Positions 19,218 through 28,280 of a stretch of 64,000 nt of DNA are shown here, one piece after another. A program made the position numbers and the translations under genes. The DNA comes from Sinorhizobium meliloti (GTDB taxonomy: Bacteria; Pseudomonadota; Alphaproteobacteria; Rhizobiales; Rhizobiaceae), in NCBI RefSeq assembly GCF_035610345.1, contig NZ_CP141212.1, positions 2,237,976 through 2,301,975 on the forward strand, written 5' to 3'. The notes below the pieces were generated by a model, which was not told the DNA's origin, ran no database searches, and saw nothing but the letters and a program-made list of their open reading frames with translations. Position 1 is the first letter of the stretch; each line of letters starts with the position of its first letter.

Positions 19218-20167
19218 GCGAGCTCTCCCTTTCCAAGGCGGCAATCGACCACAACCGGATCTCCTACGGCCTGACGCTGATGGTCCTTTCTGTGTTGCTG
19301 TCGCCGCTGATCGACGTCTTCTCGAAGCTCGCCATAGCGACGGTTCCCTCGGCCGAGATCACGGCGGCACGCTTCCTGCTGCAGATCGTCTTCATCCTGC
19401 CGATCGTCCTTCTGCGCGGCACGCTGTTCGATCTCACCTGGCGCAAGAGTGCGCTGCATGCGCTGCGCGGCGGCCTTTTGGTGGTGACCATGCTTTCCTT
19501 CATCACCACGCTGAAGGTCATGGAGGTGGCCGATGCCATCGCCATCTTCTTCGTGGAACCGATCATCCTCACCATTCTCGGCAGCATTTTCCTCAAGGAG
19601 ACGATTGGCTGGCGCCGTTATACCGCCTGCGCTGTCGGCTTCCTCGGTTCGCTGCTCGTCATCCAGCCGAGCATGCAGGAAGTTGGTTGGGTCGCGCTTC
19701 TGCCGATCGTCGCCGCCTTCGGTCTCGCCGTTTTCCTGCTCGTGACGCGCATGGTCGCGCAGAACGAGGACCCCTGGTCGATGCAGTTCCATGCCGGCAT
19801 CTGGGGAGGCCTCTTCTGTCTCGCGCTGCTCTGGTTCGGCGAGGGCAGCGGATCGAGCGTCTTCGATCCGGTCTGGCCGGACGGCCGCGCCTGGTACTAT
19901 CTGTTGGGAGTCGGCGTCACCGCGACGATCTCCGGCGTGCTCGGCGTCTATGCCTATCGGGCGGCGCCGGCCTCGGTGATCGCGCCGCTGCAATATCTCG
20001 AGATCGTCTCGGCGACGATTTTCGGCTGGCTCGTCTTCGGCGATCTGCCGGACGCGCTGAAATGGCTGGGCATCGCGATCATCATCGGTTCAGGACTTTA
20101 TATCATCTGGCGCGAGCGACAGGTGCAGAAGACGGCGGGTATCGCGCCGGTGTCGCCGGCGATCTGA
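19214..20167 (+). CDS. EamA/DMT-family transporter
   Basis: Inner-membrane transporter of 317 residues with ten predicted helices in two EamA halves (first starting about LTLMVLSVLLSPLIDVF; second near residue 150). VEPIILTILGSIFLKE near 115-130 is a typical DMT stretch. ATG 19214 overlaps the upstream hydrolase stop; the longer frame would run through that gene. The 35-base gap to the following ThDP-enzyme gene suggests a three-gene operon: hydrolase, exporter/importer, ThDP enzyme. Substrate unknown. Confidence 0.87.
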   Translation: MSELSLSKAAIDHNRISYGLTLMVLSVLLSPLIDVFSKLAIATVPSAEITAARFLLQIVFILPIVLLRGTLFDLTWRKSALHALRGGLLVVTMLSFITTLKVMEVADAIAIFFVEPIILTILGSIFLKETIGWRRYTACAVGFLGSLLVIQPSMQEVGWVALLPIVAAFGLAVFLLVTRMVAQNEDPWSMQFHAGIWGGLFCLALLWFGEGSGSSVFDPVWPDGRAWYYLLGVGVTATISGVLGVYAYRAAPASVIAPLQYLEIVSATIFGWLVFGDLPDALKWLGIAIIIGSGLYIIWRERQVQKTAGIAPVSPAI

Positions 20168-20202
20168 CAGCGGCGAAACAGGACAGTATTTGGGAGGTAC
20201 AC

Positions 20203-21849
20203 ATGAAAACGGGCGGACAACTGGTGGTGGAGGCGCTTGCCGCAAACGGGGTGAAGCGCATCTCTTGCGTACCGGGAGAAAGCTATCTGGCGGTGCTCGA
20301 TGCGCTTTACGACGCCGACATCGAGGTCGTGGTCTGCCGGCAGGAGGGCGGGGCCGCAATGATGGCGGACGCCTGGGGCCGGCTGACGGGCGAGCCCGGC
20401 ATCTGCATGGTCACCCGCGGCCCCGGCGCGACCAATGCCTCCGCCGGCCTCCACGTGGCCCGGCAGGATTCGGTTCCGATGATCCTCTTCATCGGCCAGG
20501 TGCAGCGCGACGCCCGCGAGCGGGAGGCTTTTCAGGAAATCGAGTATCGCCGGGCCTTTACCGAAGTCGCAAAATGGGTCGGCGAAATCGACGATCCGGC
20601 GCGCATCCCGGAATTCGTGACGCGCGCCTTCGCCGTCGCGACGTCCGGCCGTCCCGGCCCCGTGGTCCTGACCTTGCCGGAAGACATGCTGACACAGAGC
20701 GCCGAAGCACCGGCCGCACGCGCTTACCGGCCGGTGGAAAGCCACCCCGGCCCAGGCCAGATCTCTCAGCTTGCAGAGCTTCTCTCCACCGCGAAAAGGC
20801 CGATCGCCATTCTCGGCGGTACTCGCTGGTCCGCCGAGGCCGTAGCCGGATTCCAGAGCTTCGCCGAGCGTTGGCAGCTGCCTGTCGGCTGCTCCTTCCG
20901 CCGCCAGATGCTTTTCGACCACCTGCATCCGAACTATGCGGGCGATGTCGGCATCGGCATCAACCCGTCGCTGGCAGGCGAAATCCGGGATGCCGACCTC
21001 GTCCTCCTCGTCGGCGGACGGTTCTCGGAGATGCCTTCGTCCGGCTACACGCTGATCGACGTCCCCTACCCCAGGCAGACCCTGGTGCATGTCCATCCGG
21101 ATCCGGGCGAACTCGGCCGGGTCTACCGTCCGGACCTCGCAATTGCCGCGAGCCCGCGCGACTTCGTCGCGGCGCTCTCTAGCCTGACGCCTGCGGCCGA
21201 GCCCCATTGGTCCGCCCGCACCGGGGAAATGCATGCGGCCTACCTCAAATGGTCGACGCCGCCGGAGAAGGGACCGGGCGACGTGCAGATGGGCCCGATC
21301 GTGAACTGGCTGGAGGCGAATACGGGGCCGGAGACGATCTTCACCAACGGTGCAGGCAACTACGCCACCTGGCTCCATCGCTTCCACCGTTTCCGCCGTT
21401 ACGGGACACAGGCTGCTCCCGCTTCCGGTTCGATGGGCTACGGCCTGCCGGCCGCAGTCGCGGCCAAGCATCTGCATCCCGACCGCGAGGTGGTCTGCTT
21501 TGCCGGGGACGGCTGTTTCCTCATGCACGGCCAGGAGTTCGCGACCGCCGTCCGCTACGAACTCCCCATCATCGTGCTCGTCGTCAACAACGGTATCTAC
21601 GGTACGATCCGCATGCACCAGGAGCGCGATTATCCCGGCCGCGTCAGCGCGACGGATCTGACGAACCCGGATTTCGCAGCGCTCGCCCGCGCCTATGGCG
21701 GCCACGGCGAAACGGTGGCGAGGACGGAAGAATTTGCAGGCGCCTTCCTGCGGGCGCGTGAGAGCGGCAAACCGGCCATCATCGAGATCAAGCTAGATCC
21801 GGAAGCGATCACGCCGACGCGGACGCTGAGCGAAATCCGGAACGGGTGA
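20203..21849 (+). CDS. Thiamine-diphosphate enzyme, acetolactate-synthase-like
   Basis: A 548-residue ThDP-dependent enzyme of the IlvB/benzoylformate-decarboxylase superfamily. The N-terminal domain has the probable catalytic Glu E48 in CRQEGGAAMMADAWGRLTG; a Rossmann-like central domain follows (about 190-330); the C-terminal domain has the Mg-ThDP motif GDGCFLM ending in LVVNN. It lacks a regulatory subunit gene next to it, so it is probably not the biosynthetic acetolactate synthase. A good ribosome site GGGAGG (20192-20197) precedes ATG 20203. Decarboxylase or carboligase of an unidentified 2-oxo acid is the safest description. Confidence 0.87.
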   Translation: MKTGGQLVVEALAANGVKRISCVPGESYLAVLDALYDADIEVVVCRQEGGAAMMADAWGRLTGEPGICMVTRGPGATNASAGLHVARQDSVPMILFIGQVQRDAREREAFQEIEYRRAFTEVAKWVGEIDDPARIPEFVTRAFAVATSGRPGPVVLTLPEDMLTQSAEAPAARAYRPVESHPGPGQISQLAELLSTAKRPIAILGGTRWSAEAVAGFQSFAERWQLPVGCSFRRQMLFDHLHPNYAGDVGIGINPSLAGEIRDADLVLLVGGRFSEMPSSGYTLIDVPYPRQTLVHVHPDPGELGRVYRPDLAIAASPRDFVAALSSLTPAAEPHWSARTGEMHAAYLKWSTPPEKGPGDVQMGPIVNWLEANTGPETIFTNGAGNYATWLHRFHRFRRYGTQAAPASGSMGYGLPAAVAAKHLHPDREVVCFAGDGCFLMHGQEFATAVRYELPIIVLVVNNGIYGTIRMHQERDYPGRVSATDLTNPDFAALARAYGGHGETVARTEEFAGAFLRARESGKPAIIEIKLDPEAITPTRTLSEIRNG

Positions 21850-21883
21850 GTGCATCTGGTGGCCCGGCTGCGCCGGGCCCGCC

Positions 21884-22222
21884 TCAGCCCCGAATATGCA
21901 GCGTCTGCTGATAGACTGCGGTGGAGCGGGCGCCGGAGCGGCAATAGCCGAGCATCGGTCGCTGGAATTCGTCCAATGCGTCGACCATGCTCTTGACCGC
22001 GTCCGCGGTCACGCCCATCGGGCCGACCGGGATATGGGTGATCTCCAGCCCGAGTTCCTGGGCACGCGCCGCGATGGCGTCGAAGGTCGGCTGATCGGGG
22101 GCCTCGAAATCCGGGCGATGACAGACGATGGACTTGAAGCCGAGCGCCTTGATCTCGTCGAGGTCGTCGACGGTGATCTGGCCCGAAACCGAGTACTCAT
22201 CGTTGATCTGGCGAATGTCCAT
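21884..22222 (-). CDS. TIGR01244-family phosphatase-like protein (DUF442)
   Basis: A 112-residue protein with a dual-specificity-phosphatase-like fold. The signature loop C-x5-R is present: C94 and R99 in YCRSGARS. Relatives occur as the N-terminal half of Blh-type sulfide-responsive proteins or as a stand-alone protein; reported roles involve sulfur or phosphate chemistry, but here only the loop supports an enzymatic role. It is convergent with the ThDP gene and upstream of the aldose-epimerase-like gene's end by 70 bases. Function not assigned. Confidence 0.85.
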   Translation of the reverse strand: MDIRQINDEYSVSGQITVDDLDEIKALGFKSIVCHRPDFEAPDQPTFDAIAARAQELGLEITHIPVGPMGVTADAVKSMVDALDEFQRPMLGYCRSGARSTAVYQQTLHIRG

Positions 22223-22291
22223 GTGGCGTCCCTCAAGAAAAGCGTTGCCCTGATTTAGGCCCGGCGCCGGGCGGCGTCAATCGAGAAGGCG

Positions 22292-23131
22292 TCATCGGGA
22301 GACGGTGAAAGCCAGGCGATATTCACGCGATTGACCGGGCTGAAGAGCACCAAGCTCCCCGTTTGCGGCAAGTTCGGGCCGTTTCGCCAGGCGATGCGAA
22401 GCCGGTTCGATGCTGACGACGTTGGCGCCGCCGCGCTGACAGCGCCACATCTGCAGGAACGGCAGCGTCTCGGTCCGGAACCGCACACGAAGTACACGCC
22501 CGTGAAGACCCGGCATTGCGGTCAGCGCCACCTCCGACCATCCGTCACAGGCAACGGCAGGCCGGCAGAAATGCGCGCTATCCCCCTCGCCGAAGCGCCA
22601 GGGAAGCGATCCGCCGTCGACCGACGGGCTTTCGATCCGCGTCATCTCGCCGAGCAGCCGGCCCGCGATGTTCATGTGATACATCATCATCGGCGCAAAG
22701 GCCGACGACCCGATGTTGACGACGCGGTCGGCAAGCGTCACGGCGTGCGCGGCCGCATCGACTTGCCAGAGCCGCTCTATGGCCGCTCGGCCGCCGCAGG
22801 CGAGATCGACTTCGGTCACCGCAGTACGGCGATCGCCTGCCCCGCACATCTCGGTCCGGCTGACAGGCGTTCCGGCGAGCGAACCGTGCAGGGGATAATA
22901 TGCGCCGGCGCCGCCTTCCAGAGCCTCGGGATGACGAATGTGGTCGGGACCGCAGGTGAACAGGAAACCCGCAAGCGCGCGGTCGATCCGCGGATCGCCG
23001 TCCGAGGGGATCGCCGCGCCGGGCGACAGGTCGACGCCGGCGACGACGAAGGCCGCGACATCGAGTGCCGAGGACGGGTCGAACAGGAGGTGGATCGGGG
23101 CGCCATCGGCCGCATTCAAGGTCGTCCGCAT
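22292..23131 (-). CDS. Aldose 1-epimerase-like protein (DUF4432 family)
   Basis: A 279-residue cytosolic protein with the galactose-mutarotase-like beta-supersandwich expected from its length and from motifs HGSLAGTPV, YHMNIAGRLL and FLQMWRCQRGGANVVSIEP. The last stretch, with its late Glu, resembles the catalytic Glu region of aldose epimerases. A strong ribosome site AGGAGGTGAA precedes ATG 23131. Members are often found with sugar-catabolic operons; here no sugar gene is adjacent, and the gene for the small phosphatase-like protein follows on the same strand. Substrate unknown. Confidence 0.78.
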   Translation of the reverse strand: MRTTLNAADGAPIHLLFDPSSALDVAAFVVAGVDLSPGAAIPSDGDPRIDRALAGFLFTCGPDHIRHPEALEGGAGAYYPLHGSLAGTPVSRTEMCGAGDRRTAVTEVDLACGGRAAIERLWQVDAAAHAVTLADRVVNIGSSAFAPMMMYHMNIAGRLLGEMTRIESPSVDGGSLPWRFGEGDSAHFCRPAVACDGWSEVALTAMPGLHGRVLRVRFRTETLPFLQMWRCQRGGANVVSIEPASHRLAKRPELAANGELGALQPGQSREYRLAFTVSR

Positions 23132-23322
23132 TTCACCTCCTCAGAAGGAGCCCGGAATCAGGCAGAGAATCCATGATAGTCGAAGCCTCGGAACCGGGCC
23201 ATTTCGGCGAGCGTTGCAATGGGCAGGATGTTGGCCTAACTAATTTAACCGGCTGTTCATGATGAATTCACTTTTTTCACATTAACGTCCAAATCGGTAT
23301 GTACCGCCGCAAAGCAACCGCC

Positions 23323-24705
23323 ATGAAGACAGGTTCCCTAGTGACGCCCGCGACCCGCACCGGCCTTTCGCTCTTCGCAGCATTCGCCCTCATCGCCGTG
23401 GAGCTTGCGCCCGCCAACGCACAGGATGCCTATGGTGGCTATTGGGGCGGCGGCGACGTGATGCTCGTCACCCCCGAGGGCGACATTCTCGACTATATCC
23501 CCGGAGAGGCCGAGGTTCACGCCATGCGCGACAGGCGCGGACGCACGGTGCTCGTGGATCCATGGGGCAATATCGTCGCCACCGTCGTGCCGAATGACGG
23601 CTATGGTCGGGGACAGCGGCGCCGCCAATACGGGCGCGATGGCTATCCCGATCCCCGTGATCGCGGTTACGGCTATTCGGAGCCCGGCGAGTTTACCGGC
23701 GCCATCCCCGAATATCGCGATATTGCGCCCGCTCCGGTCGAGCGCGAGGATCTGCCCAACAGCCTTCCCTCGCTCTCCGATCGTGAGGAGGCTGCCTACG
23801 ATCCGCAATACGATGACCCGCTGGCACAGCCGATGCCGCCGGCCATGACGGTGAGGGGAAAGTCGCGCGCCGAGATCGCTGCCCTGCAGGTCTTCCTCGA
23901 CCGCGAAGGCTATTCTCCCGGCGTGATCGACGGCAAGATGGGCTCGAACGTCACCAAGGCCATCGAAGCCTGGCAGCAGGCAACGGGCGAAACGCTCGAT
24001 CCGAACAATACCGAAGACATTCTCGAGCGGCTGCGCTTCAACGGCGGCTTGCCGATTACGACCTACACGATCACCGCCGCGGATGCGGCCGGCCCCTTTG
24101 TCGCCTCCATCCCGGAAGATTACGCACACAAGGCGCAGCTGCCGCATCTGTCGTTCACGTCGGTGACGGAGATGCTCGGCGAAAAGTTCCACATGGACGA
24201 GGGCTATCTGCGCGAGCTCAATCCCGGTGCCGATTTTTCAATTCCCGGCACAACGATCAAGGTCGTCAATCCCGGCCCGAACAAGAAGGGCAAGGTGGCG
24301 CGCATCCTCGCGGACAAGGCCCGCAAGCAGGTGCTCGCCTACGACGAGGCGGGGAAACTGATCGCCGCCTATCCGGCCACAATCGGCTCCTCCGACACGC
24401 CGTCGCCTTCCGGGACGGTGCATGTCGAGCGTATCGCCTTCGATCCTGGTTATACCTATAACCCGAAGATCAACTTCCAGCAGGGCGCGAACGACAGGAT
24501 CCTGCAATTGCAGCCGGGTCCGAACGGCCCGGTTGGCACCGTCTGGATCGCACTGTCGAAGCCGACCTACGGCATTCACGGGACACCGGAGCCGTCGAAG
24601 ATCGGCAAGACCCAGAGCCATGGCTGCGTCCGCCTTACCAACTGGGATGCGACCGAACTCGGCAAGATGGTGAGCACTGGCGTCACGGTCGAATTCGTCG
24701 ACTGA
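23323..24705 (+). CDS. L,D-transpeptidase (YkuD) with peptidoglycan-binding and LysM-like domains
   Basis: A periplasmic 460-residue enzyme expected to make 3-3 crosslinks or attach proteins to peptidoglycan. It has a signal peptide (ending near NAQ, 34), a Gly/Tyr/Arg-rich and Pro-rich spacer to about 170, a PG_binding_1 domain at about 180-230, a LysM-like segment near 275-310, and the YkuD catalytic domain at about 325-460. The catalytic motif is SHGCVRLTN, Cys about 433, with the upstream HGTPEPSKIG. ATG 23323 is favoured over ATG 23299 because it directly precedes the signal sequence. Beta-lactam-resistant crosslinking is a family property, not shown here. Confidence 0.92.
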   Translation: MKTGSLVTPATRTGLSLFAAFALIAVELAPANAQDAYGGYWGGGDVMLVTPEGDILDYIPGEAEVHAMRDRRGRTVLVDPWGNIVATVVPNDGYGRGQRRRQYGRDGYPDPRDRGYGYSEPGEFTGAIPEYRDIAPAPVEREDLPNSLPSLSDREEAAYDPQYDDPLAQPMPPAMTVRGKSRAEIAALQVFLDREGYSPGVIDGKMGSNVTKAIEAWQQATGETLDPNNTEDILERLRFNGGLPITTYTITAADAAGPFVASIPEDYAHKAQLPHLSFTSVTEMLGEKFHMDEGYLRELNPGADFSIPGTTIKVVNPGPNKKGKVARILADKARKQVLAYDEAGKLIAAYPATIGSSDTPSPSGTVHVERIAFDPGYTYNPKINFQQGANDRILQLQPGPNGPVGTVWIALSKPTYGIHGTPEPSKIGKTQSHGCVRLTNWDATELGKMVSTGVTVEFVD

Positions 24706-24802
24706 CGCACGACAATCGGCCAAACGTGCCGCGTGAATGCGCATGATCGCGACACGCTTGAGCTGCCTCGAATGCCATATAGCCCTGCCGGCCGCAGCAG
24801 CC

Positions 24803-24829
24803 TCATGACATCATGAAACATTGTCATGA
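24803..24829 (+). promoter_or_regulatory. Inverted repeat upstream of FAD oxidoreductase gene
   Basis: Perfect 8-base arms TCATGACA (24803-24810) and TGTCATGA (24822-24829) are separated by 11 bases and lie 64 bases before the gene start. This spacing is typical of a dimeric regulator site. The regulator is not known; no adjacent regulator gene is present. Confidence 0.5.
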
Positions 24830-24892
24830 AAAACTCCGCCGCATTGCCTTTATCACAGGCGAAACACCCCTGACTCTAAGGAACTGTCCGCG

Positions 24893-26182
24893 ATGGCAAC
24901 GGAGCGTGCTCTCCCCAATCTCTGGCATGCGACGGCACCGGCCGCTCCGCGCACCGCTCCGCTAGCAGGCGACCTGGCGGTCGAGGTGGCGATCGTCGGA
25001 GGTGGTTTCACTGGCCTTTCGGCCGCGCTTCATCTGGCCGAGACAGGCGTCAGGACGGCGGTGATCGAATCGCGGATGATCGGCTTCGGGGGTTCGGGCC
25101 GCAATGTCGGCCTGGTCAATGCCGGCATGTGGGTGCAGCCCGACGACCTGATTGCAACGCTCGGAGCAGCCGCGGGCAATCGGCTTCTCGACGAACTCGG
25201 CGACGGCCCGTCATTCGTCTATGATCTCGTTGCGAAACATGGAATCGAATGCGAAGCCGTTCGCAACGGCACGCTGCATATGTCGGTCGGCGCGGAAGGG
25301 CTCAAGGAAATCCGGGAGCGCGAGGCGCAATGGAAAAAACGCGGTGCTCCGGTTGAGGTGCTTTCGGCAGAAAAGGCGCACGCGCTTTCAGGGGCCGAGT
25401 GCTTCACCGGCGCACTGCTCGACCGTCGCGCCGGGACGATACAGCCGCTCGCCTATGCGCGGGGATTGGCGCGCGCGGCGCTTGCCGCCGGCGCCGAAAT
25501 CTTCACCGATACCCCCCTCCTTGGAGCCAGCCGCCAAGGCGATCTCTGGAAATTGAAGACCGGGCGGGGGACGGTCACGGCCCGTTACGTCATTTTAGCG
25601 ACCAACGCCTATGGAGGCCTTGTCACCGATGTCCCATGGAAGGAGTATCGGCAGGAACTGACGATCCTTCCCTATTTCCAGTTCGCGACCAATCCGCTGC
25701 CCGACAACGTGGCCGAGCGCATATTGCCCGAACGGCAGGGGGCTTGGGACACCGGGCTGGTGATGACCTCCTTCCGCATGGACAAGCAGAACCGGCTGAT
25801 TTTCGGATCGATCGGCAGGCTCGATGCGATCGCCGCGGGCACACACCGGGCCTTCGCCGCCCGGTCCTTGCGCAAGCTCTTCCCCTTTATCGGGGATTTC
25901 CGCTTCGAATATTGGTGGGACGGCCGCATCGGCATGACCACGAACAATCTGCCGGCCATGCATGTGCTCGCCCCGAATGTCGTATCGATCAGCGGATATA
26001 ACGGCCGCGGCATAGCCCCAGGTACGGTCTTCGGCCGCGCGCTTGCCCGTCACGTCACCGGCGACACGTCCGCGATCCCGCTTGCCGAGACGCCGGTCAC
26101 GCCGGATCCGTGGCGGACCCTGAAATCCGTCTTCTACCACGCCGGCGCCCAGGCCAAGCATTTCATCGATAAACGGTTCTGA
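24893..26182 (+). CDS. FAD-dependent oxidoreductase, PuuB/DadA-like (DAO family)
   Basis: A 429-residue flavoenzyme with the N-terminal dinucleotide motif VAIVGGGFTGLSAALHLAE (residues about 31-50). The C-terminal NGRGIAPGTVFGRALA stretch is the FAD pyrophosphate-proximal end of DAO proteins. Family members oxidise amines or amino acids, including gamma-glutamylputrescine, glycine and D-amino acids. The gene is monocistronic, preceded by a palindrome, and 2 kb from the glutamine-synthetase-like cluster, so an amine substrate is plausible. The exact substrate cannot be named. An AAGGAA ribosome site precedes ATG 24893. Confidence 0.86.
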   Translation: MATERALPNLWHATAPAAPRTAPLAGDLAVEVAIVGGGFTGLSAALHLAETGVRTAVIESRMIGFGGSGRNVGLVNAGMWVQPDDLIATLGAAAGNRLLDELGDGPSFVYDLVAKHGIECEAVRNGTLHMSVGAEGLKEIREREAQWKKRGAPVEVLSAEKAHALSGAECFTGALLDRRAGTIQPLAYARGLARAALAAGAEIFTDTPLLGASRQGDLWKLKTGRGTVTARYVILATNAYGGLVTDVPWKEYRQELTILPYFQFATNPLPDNVAERILPERQGAWDTGLVMTSFRMDKQNRLIFGSIGRLDAIAAGTHRAFAARSLRKLFPFIGDFRFEYWWDGRIGMTTNNLPAMHVLAPNVVSISGYNGRGIAPGTVFGRALARHVTGDTSAIPLAETPVTPDPWRTLKSVFYHAGAQAKHFIDKRF

Positions 26183-26208
26183 ACGGCAACGCCCTTCGCG
26201 ATCGATCG

Positions 26209-26925
26209 CTACGCCGCCCGCGGCAAAGCCGAGCGCAGGCGGGACATCAGGGCGCGGCGTGCGGTCACGGGGAGCAGGTTCTGCACCTCGGCGGCAAGCG
26301 CGTAGGCGTTTTCGCGCGCCTTGTCGAGATTGCTGACCCTGTTCGGGTCCATCATCTGCAGGGTGCCGCCGCACTCGAAGATTTCGCGATAGGCAACACG
26401 CTCGACGATCGGGGTGTCGAGGACCGAAACGCCGCGGGAGGCGAGCAGCGCCTTGATCGTCTGCAGCGCTCGCGTGGTCACCAGCGAATTGACGCGCGTC
26501 AACACGACCGAGTGGTTGATGCGTACCCTCGCCTTCTCTCCGATATGGCGGATAAGTTCAAGAATCTGAACGGCCCCCCGCGCATCCATGGCGCAGCCCT
26601 GAACCGGTATCAGCACGTGATCGGACAGCCCCAGCGCCAACGCGACGATCGCGTCCTTGGCTCCGGCGAGATCGATGACGATGAAATCGGCCTCACCCTT
26701 GAGTTCGCGGATATGACAGGGAAGCGAAGCCGGAGTGACGTGCGAAATCACCTCGAGATTGGCGACACGGCCGGACACTTCGGACCAGCTCGTGATCCAG
26801 CGCTGCGGATCGGCGTCCAGTACCACGACGCGGTTTCCCTGCCTCGCCAGTTCCGTCGACAGGATCAGCGCCGCGGTCGTCTTTCCCGCACCGCCCTTTG
26901 CATTGGCGAATGTGATGACCGCCAT
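26209..26925 (-). CDS. Orphan ParA-family ATPase
   Basis: A 238-residue P-loop ATPase beginning MAVITFANAKGGAGKTT, the deviant Walker A (KGGxGKT) of ParA/MinD/Soj. Switch regions follow: VVVLDADPQ and a late DFIVIDLAGA with the typical Asp. No ParB gene and no obvious centromere-like repeat is adjacent, so it is not a simple plasmid partition pair; such orphan ParAs often position proteins or complexes on the nucleoid or are plasmid-derived. Start ATG 26925 is chosen because family N-termini begin at the Walker strand; the upstream frame is unlike ParA. Convergent with the FAD enzyme. Confidence 0.88.
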   Translation of the reverse strand: MAVITFANAKGGAGKTTAALILSTELARQGNRVVVLDADPQRWITSWSEVSGRVANLEVISHVTPASLPCHIRELKGEADFIVIDLAGAKDAIVALALGLSDHVLIPVQGCAMDARGAVQILELIRHIGEKARVRINHSVVLTRVNSLVTTRALQTIKALLASRGVSVLDTPIVERVAYREIFECGGTLQMMDPNRVSNLDKARENAYALAAEVQNLLPVTARRALMSRLRSALPRAA

Positions 26926-27082
26926 TTCTCTCACCTCGTCCTTGCTCGTTTCCGGTCCGCCGAGCGATGCCCGGCGCGCGGTTTCCTTAATAGAACCTTG
27001 CAGAACATGGTTAACGAAATGGAAACTTTTGGCCCCCAAAAGTTAACCGTGGGGCGCATTTTCCGTTGAAGAGCAACGAAAA

Positions 27083-27110
27083 AGCCCGGAAAACATGGGT
27101 TTTCCGGGCT
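27083..27110 (-). terminator. Terminator of the alcohol/aldehyde dehydrogenase operon
   Basis: Perfect 12-base arms AGCCCGGAAAAC and its complement around a 4-base loop. Read on the minus strand, the stem is followed by TTTTTC, a good intrinsic terminator 24 bases after the dehydrogenase stop. Confidence 0.88.
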
Positions 27111-27134
27111 CGAAAAAATTAACGACGGCTCCCG

Positions 27135-28280
27135 TCAAATGCATTCGGCGAACAGCTTTTTGGCAGCATCGAGCGTCAGTTCGACGGGATTGCCGCCGGC
27201 CGTCGGATCGACGATCGCCATCTCGGCCATCTCGTCGATACGGTCCGTGCCGACACCAAGCGCCGACAGCTTGTCGGGAACGCCGAGTTCCTCCCGGAGC
27301 TGCAGCACATAGTCATAGAAACCGTCGAAACCGCCCGCAATGCCGAGATAGGCGGCGGCGCGACCGATCTTCTCCTCGATCGCGGAGCGGTTGAACCGCA
27401 GGACCGGGGGCATCACCACGGCGTTGGTCATGCCGTGATGGGTGTTGTAGATCGCGCCGACGGGATGCGACAGCGAGTGGATCGCGCCGAGGCCCTTCTG
27501 GAATGCAACCGCCCCCATGGCCGCCGCGCTCATCATATTGGCACGGGCTTCGAGATCCGTGCCGTCCTTATAGGCGCGCGGCAGGTATTCCTTGACGAGC
27601 CGCATGCCCTCGAGGGCGATACCTGCCGACATTGGGTGATAGAAGGGAGACGAATAGGCTTCGAGGCAATGGGCAAAGGCGTCCATGCCCGTGCCGGCGG
27701 TGATCGCCTTGGGCATGCCGACCGTCAATTCCGGATCGCAGATCGTGACGCCAGGAAGGAACTTCGGATGGAAGATCACCTTCTTCACATGACTTGCCGA
27801 ATTGGTGATGACGCTGGCGCGCCCGACTTCTGACCCGGTGCCGGCGGTCGTCGGAACGGCGACGATCGGCGCGATACCTTCGACGCTCGCCCGGGTCCAC
27901 CAGTCGCCGATATCCTCGAAGTCCCAGACCGGCCGCGTCTGGCCGGCCATGAATGCGACGCACTTGCCGAGGTCCAGGCCCGAGCCGCCGCCGAAGGCGA
28001 CGACGCCGTCATGGCCGCCGTCACGGAACGCTTTCACGCCGGCTTCGAGGTTCCTGTCGTTGGGGTTCGGATCGACGTCCGCGAAGATCGCGCGTCCAAG
28101 CCCACCCGCTTCCAGAATATCGAGCGCCTGCTGCGTGATCGCCATCGGGGCAAGTCCGCGATCCGTTATGAGCAGCGGCTTCTTGATGCCGAGCGCCTTG
28201 CAGTGGTCGGCAAGCTCCTTGATCCGGCCGGCGCCGAATTTGACGGCGGTCGGATAGCTCCAGTTGGCGGTGATGGTCAT
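27135..28280 (-). CDS. Iron-containing alcohol dehydrogenase
   Basis: A 381-residue group III Fe-dependent, NAD(P)-linked alcohol dehydrogenase. The nucleotide region has VVAFGGGSGLDLGKCVA near 90-105 and VPTTAGTGSEVG near 137. Metal-binding residues are in DAFAHCLEAY and GLGAIHSLSHPVGAIYNTHHG. ATG 28280 overlaps the stop of the upstream aldehyde dehydrogenase gene (ATGA); the longer frame runs into that gene. It is the last gene of a cluster with ALDH, a glutamine-synthetase-like ligase and a TRAP transporter, and has its own terminator. Substrate is probably a gamma-glutamylated or free alcohol/amino alcohol; inference from context. Confidence 0.92.
   Translation of the reverse strand: MTITANWSYPTAVKFGAGRIKELADHCKALGIKKPLLITDRGLAPMAITQQALDILEAGGLGRAIFADVDPNPNDRNLEAGVKAFRDGGHDGVVAFGGGSGLDLGKCVAFMAGQTRPVWDFEDIGDWWTRASVEGIAPIVAVPTTAGTGSEVGRASVITNSASHVKKVIFHPKFLPGVTICDPELTVGMPKAITAGTGMDAFAHCLEAYSSPFYHPMSAGIALEGMRLVKEYLPRAYKDGTDLEARANMMSAAAMGAVAFQKGLGAIHSLSHPVGAIYNTHHGMTNAVVMPPVLRFNRSAIEEKIGRAAAYLGIAGGFDGFYDYVLQLREELGVPDKLSALGVGTDRIDEMAEMAIVDPTAGGNPVELTLDAAKKLFAECI

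Noticed and set aside
20098..21705. 535-residue open frame on the minus strand opposite the ThDP-enzyme gene
   Set aside because: No recognisable motif; composition is that of an antisense reading of a real gene.
26209..27039. ParA frame as part of a repABC plasmid cassette
   Set aside because: No repB or repC homologue, and chromosomal-type genes surround it.
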